Positions 36,786-49,794 of a stretch of DNA of 64,000 nt are shown here, one piece after another (position 1 is the first letter of the stretch; every line of letters begins with the position of its first letter). The notes under the pieces were generated by a model. The model did no database searches. It had not been told where the DNA came from and saw only the letters and a list, made by a program, of their open reading frames with translations. Both the position numbers and the translations under genes were made by a program. This DNA comes from Climacium dendroides. Taxonomy: Eukaryota > Streptophyta > Bryopsida > Hypnales > Climaciaceae. The stretch covers positions 24,242,001 through 24,306,000 of the forward strand of contig OX467082.1 of assembly GCA_950106755.1 (NCBI GenBank), written 5' to 3'.

Positions 36786-37550
36786 TATTGTTGAAAACCT
36801 AAAACAATATAGGACAAATGTCACACCAAAACCCCTAGCCATCTAATGAGGCTAACCACTTAGCACCTAACCTCCCCCAACAAGCCTAACCACCTCTCAA
36901 CTTGAAACCAACTTAGATAAAGTAAGATGAATAACTTTAACTAGTAGACAACCTACATTATGACAACGCTATGGTAGAGGTACCTATTATTAATAACTTA
37001 AGCATTATAGCCTATAGGATGTGAAAAATTGATTGAAAAATTGAGTTCAATGTATGCAAACATAAGGATGGGGAAGAATGCAAAAAAAACACAATATTGT
37101 TTTCCAATAATGAATTTTTTATTCAATTTTAAATGTAGATTTTTCATTTAAACTCATTCCAATCTTATAGACTCACCTATTATGGTTAGCTTTGGCACTT
37201 CTCCCTGAGCAAAGAAGGAAGAGAGACGAATGAATAAGAAGGTACAAACAAAGAATCTTTTTCAATGAACAATGCATCCAATTGACAACATGTTACCCTA
37301 TAAAGTCATTGTGGGGGCTGTTGTAAATAGATACTTCTACCTTCATACAATAGTGGCTGGGGTTACTTCTCTTTCTAATGAAAAAAATCAACTACTCTAA
37401 TCCTTCTATAACATTGTATAACTAGACAATGGTCCTCCCCAAGCTAGGCAAGTATTAATTTATACCTCCCTAAATGCCTTAGAGAGACTTTCATAGAATT
37501 TAAGGACTGGGGTTTATTGAGGAGCTAGAAGAAGCAAATTTTTTTATTAT

Positions 37551-37905
37551 ATAGTGGGATATAGTTCATTTATGAATTTTTCAGTCAGGCTTCACTACCT
37601 GAAAAATTCAACAACAAAGGCTTCACTACAAAGTTCAACAGCTTTAAGAAGCTCTAGTGTGCTAAAAAATGATCTGATTTTGAAACCGCAAATTGTGTTG
37701 AAATTATAATGAAGTGCACTTCAACTTCATATCAAGTGAAAAAGGAATAATTTAAAATCATACAACAATTTGAAACTATCTACTATTTCATAGAGAATTG
37801 TTGAAATTCAACATTTGGTTCATTTTTTAGCACACATGGGCCTCCCCAAAGTTCTCTTAATCTCAAGAGGATCCAAAAATTTGTAAATGAGCTATACCCC
37901 ACTGT
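37551..37905. mobile_element. Foldback element of about 355 bp
   Basis: The left end ATAGTGGGATATAGTTCATT and right end AATGAGCTATACCCCACTGT are inverted. An inner pair, GTGTGCTAAAAAATGA / TCATTTTTTAGCACAC, confirms a second inverted block. Target duplication unclear. Confidence 0.7.
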
Positions 37906-38349
37906 ACAAGCCATCTTTTCAAAGATGCAAAAGTTAAACACTACATTATGGGTAACCAAGCCCCTTTCCAAAGATGCAAAAGTGGAACCTTGCATTATGG
38001 GTAAACAATGGTAAGGTAGCTAACCCATTTTCAACTACTTAAACAATTAAACATATTTGGAGAACAAATTTTTGAGTGCAAAATTTTCCCATGTACAAAA
38101 ATAGAGTTTGAAAAGATTGTATATTTTTCCAAAATTTTATCATACAAATTACAATTATTATAAATTTTTAGTGAAAGATTCTCTTTGAGTTGTAATGGTG
38201 ATGTAGACCTTTCAATTTTTTACCATAGGTTGATTGCAAAATCAACCAAGGGCTAGTTGTAATATTCATAGCCTTACAGCTAATCATAATGCGCCACAAC
38301 TACTTCTCAAACTGCACTGCAACTTCATGGAAAGAAAACAACCTATAGA

Positions 38350-38930
38350 TTCAAAATGGAGTGATGGTTGAAAATAGTAGTTACTCTTTGGATTCTTTTT
38401 CCTAAACAAGTTGGTCACATGCTTGAAAATTTTCAAGTCATTTGGAATTGTATAGGAAAAAAATAGTAAGTAGACAATAGTAGAGAATGATTCAAAACAT
38501 TAAATTTTAAGGATTTACTTATGGAATTGAAAAATGCCAATCCCAATTATGGTTGAAATGTTGTTATAAACAATCTACATCCTATGATTTTATTTTATTC
38601 AAAAAATATTGAAAACTGAATAAGATGAAAAACTTCAAAATTTATTTTAGAGTAGAAAATCCATAACTGTCTGCAAACAAAAAGTGCTCATAACTTTCAT
38701 CTCATTGATCAAAATGGAATGATTCAAAACTTTCCACATATATATAACTTTAGAAGATCAATTTCAAATTTTTGTTTTCATAAAAAATGATTTTTTCTGA
38801 TCTACTGTATTGTTTGGCTGGTAAAAAAAATAACATATTTGGCCATAACTTTTGACTTATATTTCCAAATGTCATGAAATTTGGTGCATATGAAAGATAT
38901 TCCTCTTCCCCACCTTCCATTAAAATTTCA
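38350..38930 (+). repeat. Second partial copy of the 27221-28142 element
   Basis: Starts within the family at the CTTTGGATTC...AAGTTGG segment. It then shows CCAATCCCAATTATGGTTG, ACAATCTACATCCTATGATT and CTCATAACTTTCATCTCA in family order. Both ends are worn. Confidence 0.7.
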
Positions 38931-39253
38931 ACCTAAAATATGCAAATCTCTAGTCACATGTACCTGTTTAAAGTTTGGAATGCATGTATTTACAAAATCA
39001 TGTGGAAAAGACCTGTAGAAAATATGTGTGTGGGAAACGACCTTGACAGTGGGTACACTCACTCACTGAATGCCATGTGAGCCAGCCATATGATGATGAG
39101 CTTCAGTAACTTTCTGATTGTTGGATACCATGTTCACAGCTTTCTGAGTGGAAGTTGGCCATTGGACCATGCCCTATTTTGAATTATTGCTTCCTACTAT
39201 CACAACTGCACTACTGTAAGTACAAGGGTACCTGATGCGGCAACTAGTTTAAC

Positions 39254-39792
39254 TGAACCCCTGAAGGACAGGAGGCACATTCTGGGCACAAATTGTGAAA
39301 AAGTTTTACTTTTCAGAGCACTGGGAATGTGTGGGAAAAATTTCAAAAACTTTGACCACATAGATTGAAAAATCACAATGTTTGAAGTTAGAGGAAAAAA
39401 GGTTTTTTTTTTTTTTTTTCCCCTTTTCTTCTGATCTTGTCCGATAGAGCCAACAGACTTTAATTCCTCCTAAAGTGAGATTTTCATTCTATGCATGTTT
39501 TTTTGACATTCACATCTTGAATTATGTAAGTTATATTTGTGCCAAATTTCAAAATTATAGAAGGAATTTTGCACATGTTACTTGAAGCTATGTAGGTTGT
39601 TTCCAAAGTTCAAGGCAATATAACTTTTGATATGGGCACCCAAATGGGAAAAAATTTATATTGTCATTTAGAGGGTACATGTTTATATCTTGTGCCAAAA
39701 TTTGAAGAACATCCATAGAAAAATGGCTTCAAATGCACCTATCCAAGATAGCATGCATACGTTCAATGATCATTCAGTCTTTTAGGAGTTAC
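39254..39792. mobile_element. Short TTAA-family element (copy of 26538-27096)
   Basis: Left TGAACCCCTGAAGGAC, right GTCTTTTAGGAGTTAC. The interior is collinear with 26538-27096. The termini have drifted from TTAA, so this is the older copy. Contains a 17-18-base T run near 39403. Confidence 0.7.
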
Positions 39793-40780
39793 TTTATGCA
39801 TTAGATGAGATTTGAAGCCCAAGGAGGGTTGATTCACGCTTGTTTTTCTAATTGTGAACTTATGCACAACTAGTTAGAATATTAAAAAATTATTTTAAAT
39901 GAATTAAATAGTATTATTTGATATGGAAATCTCTCAACCACATCAAACTTTTTATGTGGCAAAGTTTCCAATCCTTTGTAAACAAAGATTTTTTCCATTT
40001 AAAAAATCTTGTCATTAAATTGTTCCACATAATAAAGGATATACAAGAAAAAATTTTAACTTTATTTTTTACTTATACAATTAGTTTTTGACCACTATTC
40101 CCCACCATTTGAGAACTCAAAGCCTTGTTCAAGATCTCAATCTCATTTAATGGATTAATTTGTAGAAAACAAATGTCTTAACTTTTGTTGTAGATTCACA
40201 ATTCCAAATTTTAACCCTTAAGTCATACTTGCACTCTAGAATAAATGTCAAAACTTATAAGTGTCTTTTGGATTGCCATCTTTTTAATCCCTAAACTTCA
40301 AACTATAGGCTTTTTTAGCCCTTGAAAAAAAGAAAGTTTTGTCTTTCAACATTAAAAAAAACATATAAAGTAGAAGGTAGTACTATATGAAAGATAAAAC
40401 TAATATACCAATAATTTTTAAAAGAACTTGAGAATTTTGATCCTGCTTGTGAGAATATCAAGTAGACAGGTGGTATCCTTTAATTTTAATTTAATTTTCA
40501 AATTTTCAAAATTGAAAGTAAAAGAGAATTTCTTAAGAGGTTATTATGTCTAATCTAACTTTTTTATAAAGATATACAAGTAGTAGAATCCTAAGATTGT
40601 CTCAATAGGGATTTTATATTTTCAATTAAAAAAATCTATAGAGGATTATACTAAATATCATATGAAAAGAGAGATGCAAAAGTAATACATATTTATGTAA
40701 GTAAAGATATTTGCAATTAGCTACTTATTAAACTTGTTTTAAAGTACAAGAATAAATATTGATTTGTGTCTATTTTTCAC

Positions 40781-41727
40781 TTAAATCCTAAAGAATCAAG
40801 ACCTTTTTTTCTATCAAAAACACTCAAAACTGCCATTTCTATAGCAAAGAGTTAAAAAATTTGGAAACTATTTTTTTCCCACACTTAACTACAGGATCTT
40901 ACACCTAACTAGTATGAGAATGTGTGAAAAAATTTCAAAAATTTTGATTGCACATATTGCAAGATATTTGTGTTTAAAGTTAAATAAACAAATTTTTTTT
41001 AGCACATTGTGAGACTAAATTATTTGACTTTGAACCTTCTTAATTAAATTTTTTTGCACTATAGAGTTTTGAACTTTAAATCTTCATGGTAGAGGATTGA
41101 GTTGAGAGTCAAGGAAAAAAAACTTTAAAAAATATTTTCTTTTTTATATTTAAAAAAATTGTTAAGTAGAAATAGGTATGAGATAGAAGGAAAATTTAAA
41201 TGATTAATATCTCTAAAACGGAATTAAAATACACTAATCCGAATGGTGAGATTGTTGTAGCAAGCAAACTAAACCATATGAAACTTTAGTTTTATTGAAA
41301 AATTGTAAAAATTGCATTTAAAAATGAATCCTATAAGTTATTTTTTCAAGAAGATGCTCTAATTGCTTGAAAAACAAGATTGTAAATAACTTTCTCAAAC
41401 CAAGTCCAAATGGAATGAATCAAAGTTTTCTATATAGACAAAATATAATCTATGAGGGAAAAAATTCAAAAAGATTTTCAAATTTTTCATTTTTTGGGGT
41501 AGCCCCCTCTCCCCCCCCCCCTTTTCCCCCTCTCCCCCCTCTCCACTATTTTGAGCATAATTTTGTTACATGGCACCGATTGAAAAAAAATTATATTCTT
41601 ATGAAGCTAATAAATTTTTCTATCTTCAAAAGAAATTAAAAAAATCAGGACAAAAAATTGAGATTGTAGGTGCTTGCCCGAAATCCCACTTGTCCCTTGA
41701 AGGGATAAATGGTCCTTTAGGGATTTA
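40781..41727. mobile_element. TTAA-family element, 0.95 kb
   Basis: Left TTAAATCCTAAAGAATC, right AAATGGTCCTTTAGGGATTTA. The right end closely matches that of 22908-24891, including the preceding TTGTC(C/T)CTTGA. The left interior matches 21486-21550. Contains the C-rich tract at 41504-41546. Confidence 0.65.
41504..41546 (+). repeat. C/T-rich (polypyrimidine) tract
   Basis: Runs of up to about 12 C separated by CT and TTTT. The only strongly C-rich tract in the AT-rich half. Confidence 0.9.
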
Positions 41728-42429
41728 TGCCAATTCTATGAAAAAATTGAAACATTTTATTCTATTTCATTTAATTTTGAATGGATGAAATGGATACAAT
41801 ACAACCAAAAACATCAAGGTACTTGATGATATCATTACATTTGGATGTTTGAATCCAAATCTAGATGAAAAATGATGCTTCATCTATAGTCTAAATATTT
41901 GTAAATGTAAATATTTTTTTTGTCACCTATTAAAATTATGGATAATATTACCTTGAAAATTTGAATTTAATAGTGTTGCAATTGCCCTATATGTAGCCTT
42001 GTAAAGATTGAGACAAAGACTAATTTGTGCACACCAAATGACTTTATTTCATCCTATTGGACAACAAAAGGCAATTTTCCTACTTAGCTTGTTGGGTGAA
42101 TTGTTCAAATTTATTTGTAGTAAATGGTGTTGAAAATTCTTAAATTAAGATACTATCAAGTTTTTATAAAAGAATACGTTAAAACCATGGATCCATAGAG
42201 TTTCAATTTTAATCATTAATTTCCTTTATTATAGAATGACACAAAAATTTCGTTTCCACCATGGTGTTCAATGTGGTATCATAATAAACACCCGTAATTA
42301 GTGAAAAATTCAGATTTCTACGAGCATATTTACGTTTGATACATAATTTTATTCACTCTTTCCCTAACAATTTCTCTGCAATTTGAAAACTAAACCTAAA
42401 TTTACTTTTAATGCCATTTAGGAGGCATG

Positions 42430-43316
42430 TGCCCAACATAAATGAATTCTGAACCCCAGGTGTGGCTCACTAACTGTACTGAAAAAAGAGACTGACTGAT
42501 CAGCAACGATCCTGTCTCCCTGTCAGCTCGTCATGACTCATGAATCATTTCCATTGCGGCCGCTAAACAGCTCCGCACGGTAAATCCTCCGCGATTTCCG
42601 CGCTCAGGAACGAAGCATAATGGCCCCATGAAGAAAAGTACTTCAAACGTGCAGGCAGTTGAAAGTCCCGATATCACAACATTCAAGCACACAAGGTCTG
42701 TTCTTTTTGAAACTTCATGAATTAGACACAGTTTCCAGTCGGAGTAGGGTCAACTTCATGAAATGTTGCGTATTCAAACATACCCACGATTTGAATATCA
42801 ATCTCCATCGGAAACTACGTACAGAGCTTAACTTCAGCTTAAGTTAAGGGCCGTCTTCAAAGTTCCTTCGATTTCTTGCTTCTGCTATCTGCACCACCGG
42901 AATAATGTTCAAAATCGACGGCAACATTGTATGTACAGATTTCAGGTGTACGGAATCTGAAATCTGCTGGAAGCGCTCGAAAACTCTCCATGCGGAGTCT
43001 GATGGGTAGTGGAGATTTCACGAAATCCTTGCGGTTTTTGTGAGTTGCAGTTGAGTAATTTCAGAGTTCAGGCGTTGGACTTCGATGCCTGGTGTACCTG
43101 ACGGATTTGCACAATCTTGTTAGGCGATTTGTGACCGCAGTCTTCGAATGCAGCTGCTAACAACAATCGTTCACAGACTTCGTGTCCAGACTGATCTTTG
43201 TAGGAAGACGCTGCACTGGGATCAGCACGGATCATTCCTTTGCAAAGCTTCGGAAAGGTTTTGAAATACAAGCTGGATTGGAGCTGCGAGGCTTGAGGTG
43301 CAGCAAGCAAGCAACG
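42430..43316 (+). promoter_or_regulatory. 5' flank / probable promoter and 5' UTR of the ABCB gene
   Basis: GC content rises from about 42,430, repeats stop, and the sequence looks single-copy up to the ATG. The transporter frame is closed upstream by TAA at 43158-43160, with no ATG between it and 43317. No TATA box or transcription start can be assigned with confidence; a 5' UTR intron is possible. Confidence 0.4.
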
Positions 43317-46300
43317 ATGGGCAGGAGTAGAGACGACGTCGACGACCCTGAGGTTCTCCGGAGTCGGAAGACTGGTCTTTTGGTAGTGGACGCCGAGAGC
43401 TTGCAGCATGAGGATGTAGCCAAGGTCATGGGATCCAAGCCAGCAAGCAATGGCGTCGACGATGTGACCGGGGGGAAAGGTGGAAATGGGAAGGGAAAAG
43501 ACGACTCGTCTGAAGGCTCCGTGCCGCTCTTTCGGCTCTTTGCATTTGCGGATAGTTTCGATTACTTGCTGTTGTCGATTGGCGCGCTGGCGTCTATCGT
43601 GCATGGCGCCTCCATGCCGATTTTTATCCACTTCTTCGGAAAGATCATCAACGGGTTTGGTGCCAATGTGAATAACCGCAGCAAGACCGCCGAAGATGTC
43701 AACAAGGTAGGTCATATATATATATCGACCACCCGCACTTGAAATATCTGACGTTACTGTTGAAGATCGAAAGCTTGACAATGCTCTGTTTCCTTGGACA
43801 GTATGCGATCTACATGGTCTACCTCGGGATCGCGGTGTGCTTCGCATCATGGGCAGGTACGCATCAATTCTCGTCGTGCGCAGCCTTCGCACGTGATTCA
43901 GATAATTTGTAGCTAGCGGGGAATCGATGAAGTTGAAAAGAACGATCAAGTCCTGCATTAGCAGGTTAGCAAGCGATGGAATTGATTTCTGGTGTGTGAT
44001 TCCAGAGGTGGCTGCGTGGATGCTAACGGGAGAGCGGCAAGCTGCTCGCATCCGAGTGCTTTACCTCAAGGCTATGCTGAAGCAAGACATCAGCTACTTC
44101 GATGTGGATGCGCGCACTGGCGAGGTGGTGAATAGCATCTCCTCCGACACACTCCTCATTCAAGATGCGATCAGCGAAAAGGTACGCACACTGAATAGGT
44201 ACAATGAATACCCTTGTAGGAGAACTCCATCGATCTCGAGATCAGATGGAATGGTTACCTGCCGCGTGTGATGATATACCACCATTTGTAGCGCAGATGG
44301 GACAATTCCTTCACTTCGTAAGCACGTTCGTCGCCGGCTTTATAGTCGCATTTTCCATGGTTTGGAGGCTGGCGTTAGTCACTCTGGCGGTGATTCCTGT
44401 CATGGCCTCGGCTGGCGGAGTCTACGCCTACTTGCTCACAAGCTACGGTTCCAAGAACCGGGATGCTTACGAAGAAGCGGGCAATTTCGCAGAACAGGTA
44501 TGAACCTCAACCACTGTTCAATCAAGAAAGTGCATACCACAAAAGATTATGTAGTATATATTACGGTTTGTCAAGTGAATCCAGACATTCTCCAGCGGGC
44601 CCTACAACAGGGTGGTATAACAGACACGACTGTCTACTACCGTATATAATATTATACATAGACTATTGTATAATCTATCATACATATACTGTCGGTTGTA
44701 TACGACAGGGTGAACCGTATGGTAGGTCCTCCTGTGTAACCATCACGGTCGATTTTTTGTGAATTTCTATGCTATTAGAGTGTTTTGAGAGATGTATGCG
44801 TTAGTCGGATAGGGTGTGTCTTAATGCATAATAACTTAAACGTTGAATTAGAACTCCGAGCCGTTCTTTGGACCGACTTTTCAGCTGTTCGACACGCGAG
44901 TTCCTGAAAAGGTCTCATGGAGATGTCTCCCCGTGCATAGCTGCTTAGAACAAGCCCCTCTGCACACACTTCCTAATCACGAGGAGGGTACTAAGTTACG
45001 CACTGTTTTAACAAAATAGTGCAGAATTCGTTGGTAATGGCATGGATTCTCACAGATTGTGCGTTCACTTGCGGCAAGTGCAGATCCTTGCGAATGTGAG
45101 GACCGTTTACTCCTTTGTTGGCGAGCAGAAAGCCGCGCAATGGTACGCCAGCACGCTCCGCAGGACATTGCGTCTCGGCTACCAGACCGCCTTGGCGAAG
45201 GGCACTGGCATGGGCGTGGTGTACTTCTTCATAAACCTTTGCCACGCAGTGTTGTTGTGGTATGGCGGAGTTCTCGTTCGCAACGGTGCCGCCAATGGCG
45301 GCATGGCTATTTCCACCATCTTCGCCGTCATCGTGGGCGGGATGTGAGCACTCAACCTCATTTGAATTCCAATTCCTGTCAATTCTAGCAATGGGGCGGG
45401 GAGTTCCACAGGAGACAGATTCAAAATGGAAACTGGACGAATGTCTTTCTGTGTCCAAATTCCATTCCTAGAGTATCCTGGTGTATCCTTGTGTGTCGTA
45501 TGCTATCATCACTGGACATTGTTTCAAAATTTCCATCGATGGACATTTTGATTTCTTCTGGGTTCGAGCCTTGAGAGATTTCTTGCTATGCTCGCGTGAA
45601 TAAGCCTCTTGTTTGCGGGTGTAGATCTTTGGGTCAGGCCTTGCCGAACATCACTGCGTTTGCGAAAGCGAAGGCCGGCGCCTTTCGAATTTTCCAGATG
45701 CTTGATTTGCAGCCCCCGGCGCACATTGAGAATTCCGAAGCGACGCATCTTGCGTCTGTGCAGGGGCGAATTGAGCTCAAGCACGTTGCATTCTGTTACC
45801 CCTCACGTCCCAGTGTATCCATCTTCCGAGATTTTTCACTCACCATTCCCGCAGGCACGACGGTGGCCATCGTTGGAGGCTCTGGGTCGGGGAAGAGCAC
45901 GGTCATCTCTTTGATCGAGCGGTTTTACGATCCCAGCGCAGGTAAGAGTTCTCTCGCAAGAATCACGAGCCCGGATGGAGTTTTGTTGCCCTGGTTCTGT
46001 TTTTGAATTGGAAGAGCTTTTGGTGTTTCAGGGGAGGTTTGTTTGGATGGGGTGAACATCAAGAAACTGGACCTCAAGTGGCTCCGTGATCAAATTGGGC
46101 TCGTGAATCAAGAGCCCGTACTCTTTGCCACGAGCATCAAGGAGAATATACTGTATGGCAAGCCAGACGCGACTGATAAGGAGATCGAGGAAGCTTGCAC
46201 AACGGCTAATGCACACTCTTTCATCTCACTCTTTCCAGAGGGCTACAACACGCAGGTTGCTAACTGCTGAGCGTTAACAATTGATCTTCTACTCCCTCCG

Positions 46301-49300
46301 TTCCGAAATAAGTGTCTGAAAACGTTTGATACCGCTTTCATCGATCATATTGTGAAAAACATCAGTTCAGAAAGGTCCAAATTTGATACCACTGGAGTCA
46401 ATGAAGAGTACTGCATGTGTTCATTGCAACCTAAATGAAATCGAACACCAAAAGGCCTGCATTTGACCTACTCCAAACATCCCTCAAAAGCATGAGGTTC
46501 AATTAGGACTCTGATTTCGGAGTATTGCACCGGACAGAGATCGTGATGCTCCAGCTTGGCTCCCGCTTTGGCTGAATCGCTCGTATTTTGTTGTCCAGGT
46601 TGGTGAGCATGGCGTGCAAATGTCCGGTGGACAAAAGCAGAGAATAGCCATCGCAAGAGCCAATCTGAAGAACCCTAAGATCCTGCTCCTTGACGAGGCC
46701 ACGAGCGCTCTAGACGCAAGCTCGGAGCAGATCGTGCAAGAGGCTCTCGACAATGCGATGGTGGGGCGAACCACAGTGGTGGTGGCGCACAGGCTTTCCA
46801 CAATTCGAAACGCAAACGCCATTGCTGTGGTTCAGAATGGCACCATTATCGAGATGGGAAACCACGACAAACTGATGGCGTTCGGTAACGGTGCCTACGC
46901 TGATCTTGTTCGTCTTCAGGAAACGTCTCGTTCGGATGAGCGAAGCGCTTTGTTGCGATCCAGGTCTGCCCATGACAAGTCTGACAGGCATTCGCTGAGG
47001 TCAAGCAGGAGACTGAGCCGACAGCCTAGCTATGCTTCTTCTTGTGGTGAGAGGGGCTCTTTCAGGAGCTCTTTCAGGGGCTCTTTCAGGAGTTCTTTCC
47101 GAGGTTCTTTCCGGAGAATCGAAGCTGGTCCTCCGCAAGCTGCCACAATGTGGCGGCTGCTCAAGATTAACAGGCCCGAATGGGGCTACGGCGTCGTGGG
47201 CGTTTGTGGTTCCGCTCTCCAAGGGCTTGTGAGCCCCGGGATTGCCTTCATTCTCAGCAGTGTCTTGTCGGAGTACTATGATCCCAGGAAAGGCCACATG
47301 ATGAAGGAGGTTGAGAAGTATGCATTTCTCTGTATTGGCCTGGGATTCTCCGGTCTGATTGGAAGCTTCTTCCAGCACACGTTTTTCGGTATCATGGGCG
47401 AGAATTTGGTGAAGCGCGTCCGAGAATTGATGTTTGCTAGTAAGTTCTCATCGACTTCTAATGAGCCATTTCATTTTTCGAATGGCTCTTTTCAGTTTCC
47501 GTGTGTGGACATGCTGTGGTGGGAATCAATAAACATCAGTTTTACTTGGGGTTTATTTGTGGTTTTGAATTGAATCAAGTGAGGTGGGCCTTCAGGCATG
47601 CTGGAAAACGAGGTGAGCTGGTTCGATGCCGACGAGAACAACAGCTCGCAAGTGTCTGCTCGCTTAGCAGCGGATGCCACCACAGTGAAGGGTGCCATTA
47701 GTGATCGCATTTCCATCATTGTGCAAAATTTCACCCTCATGTTGACTGTTTGTGCCATCACTATTTCGCTGCAGTGGAAAATGGCCTTGGTTATTCTTTG
47801 CACGTTCCCGCTTCAAGTGTGCGCTACAATTGTGGAGGTAGTCACTTCAGCTCCATCACTTCGCTGTATGCAACTGCCTGGTCAGATGGCGCGCGTGTGT
47901 GTGTGTGAGTCAAGGTTGGGCTAGTCACGCTTTGGATTACAATCTCGTTTTTCTTATTGTCTCGACTTCTGATGACCAGATTGGGTGGATTGTGCAGCAA
48001 ATGTTTCTGAAGGGGTTCTCAGGAGACGTTGCGTCTGCTCAAGCTCGGGCCAGCATGGTGGCTGGGGAGGGTGTAACCAACATCCGCACGATTGCTGCCT
48101 TCAATGCCGAGGATCGAGTTATCAAGCTTTTCGAACACGAACTTGAGGCCCCCATGAAGAAGGGATTTCTGCGTGGCCAGGTATGCCACGTACTGAAGTT
48201 CGATGTTGTCCAGGTTTCTTTCCAAGTTGACGTTGGCTCAACAAAATAAGACCTCATTTCATCCTCTGTTGAAGATGCTCTGTGGAACAATCTAAGTTCA
48301 CAGACGTGCTTGAGGGTCTTTGAGTTTAGAGGCTCCAAACATCGACAAATTCAATAGAAGTCTGAAACTCGAGGGGAGATTCAGATACGAATGTCGATTG
48401 TAGTGTCTCTTTATGTATTTTACAAAGAGTCCCTTGTTATCAGGTTGCAGGAATTGGGTACGGTGTTTCACAACTCGTCCTGTTTTTTTCCTACGCATTG
48501 GGATTATGGTACGGTGCCCTGTTGGTGAAGAGAGGTGAATCCGATTTCCCAGACGTCATCAAAGTGTTCATGGTTCTCATCGTAGCTGCATTTGCCATAG
48601 CCGAAACGCTTTCGCTAGCACCAGATCTGACCAAAGGTCGCCAAGCACTGTTGTCCGTGTTCCACATCCTCGATCGCGTCACCACAATCAATGCCGACGA
48701 CCCTGACGCTGAAGTGGTCGACACTATAAAAGGGGACATCGAACTGAAGCATGTGGCATTTGCCTACCCAACGCGTCCAGATGCCTTGATCTTCAAGGAC
48801 TTGAACCTGAAAGTCAGGGCAGGGCGTTCGCTGGCGCTAGTGGGCTCTAGTGGGTCCGGTAAAAGCTCCGTTATTGCACTCTTGGAGAGATTCTACGATC
48901 CTTTGTCGGGACACATCCTCATGGACGGGAAAGACATTCGGATGATCAACTTGAGGAGCTTGCGCAGGAGAATCGCGCTTGTCTCACAGGAACCGGCTCT
49001 CTTCGCCACCACAATCTACGAAAACATCTTGTATGGACGAGAAGGTGCCACTGAACAGGAAGTGCATGCAGCAGCCATGGCGGCCAACGCGCACAATTTC
49101 ATCAGCGCACTTCCTGATAGTTACGACACCCAAGTGGGCGAGCGAGGAGTGCAACTCTCGGGGGGTCAGAAGCAACGAGTTGCCATTGCTCGAGCTGTGT
49201 TGAAAAACCCGGCTGTGCTGCTGCTCGACGAAGCCACAAGCGCCCTCGATGCGGAGTCTGAAAAGACTGTTCAAGAAGCTCTGGATCGGCTCATGCAAGT

Positions 49301-49794
49301 ACGTTCATCTCCCTTCCAGTTCCCAGATTTCTCTGTCAATTCTCAGCCTGATATATGGTTTTTTTGCCCTTGTGCCTAGTTAACCCTGTAAAACTTGAAT
49401 ACTTTTTGGAATTTCTGTACTATGAATATATTATTTCCATCAAATGCATCAAACTAACTAAAGGAAGGTTTCCTTATGAAGGTTCCAATGGTGGATGAGA
49501 GATTATTCATTGGTCATTTGAAAGCACTTTGTCCATCATCTAGAATATGGACGTTAGAGCTCTTAGGGGTCAATTGAACATTATTATCACTGACTTGCTT
49601 GTGTTGATGAATTTGTTTAGGGCCGGACATCTGTGGTAGTGGCACATCGACTTTCAACTATTCGGAATGCCAATAGTATAGCAGTACTCCAAGAAGGCAT
49701 AGTGATTGAGGAGGGTTCTCACAGCAACCTCCTTGCTAAACTGGATGGTGCTTATGCTCTCATGGTTCACTTACAGCAACATGACTCACATTAA
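43317..49794 (+). CDS. Full-size ABC transporter, subfamily B (P-glycoprotein/MDR type)
   Basis: Twelve exons: 43317-43706, 43802-43856, 44006-44181, 44297-44497, 45084-45343, 45625-45941, 46032-46255, 46599-47439, 47596-47837, 47998-48180, 48444-49298 and 49621-49794. All introns are GT-AG and phases agree, giving 1305 codons without a break. Layout is TMD1-NBD1-linker-TMD2-NBD2. NBD1: Walker [10 protein letters not shown] (about 445-453), Q-loop V-N-Q-E-P, signature M-S-G-G-Q (549-553), Walker B I-L-L-L-D-E (Asp 573). NBD2: Walker A S-S-G-S-G-K-S (Lys about 1103), L-S-G-G-Q (1201-1205), V-L-L-L-D-E (Asp 1225). Both have A-H-R-L-S-T-I H-loops, so both ATP sites look competent. The protein should be a plasma-membrane exporter; plant relatives include the auxin carriers ABCB1/19, but substrate cannot be inferred. 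The linker carries an S-F-R repeat. Confidence 0.96.
46292..46522. mobile_element. Stowaway-like MITE in ABCB intron 7
   Basis: Left TA-CTCCCTCCGTTCCGAAATAAG is a textbook Stowaway terminus. The right CTCTGATTTCGGAG-TA is a shorter complement that lacks several bases. 231 bp, wholly intronic, leaving both splice sites intact. Confidence 0.65.
47053..47115 (+). repeat. In-frame 24-bp coding repeat in the ABCB linker
   Basis: GGCTCTTTCAGGAGCTCTTT-type units repeat about two and a half times, encoding [12 protein letters not shown] (residues about 692-713). The period is a multiple of three, so copy number can change without frameshift. The Arg/Ser-rich context resembles phosphorylated linkers of other ABCB proteins. 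Confidence 0.85.
49381..49573. repeat. Possible worn TTAA-terminal MITE in ABCB intron 11
   Basis: Starts TTAACCCTGTAAAACTTG and ends GAGCTCTTAGGGGTCAA, an imperfect inverted pair of the same type as the TTAA family. The interior gives no further support. Confidence 0.35.

Noticed and set aside
43068..44051. 327-codon minus-strand open frame
   Set aside because: It lies antisense to ABCB exons 1-3 and their introns and shows no recognisable motif; openness is a side effect of the coding strand.
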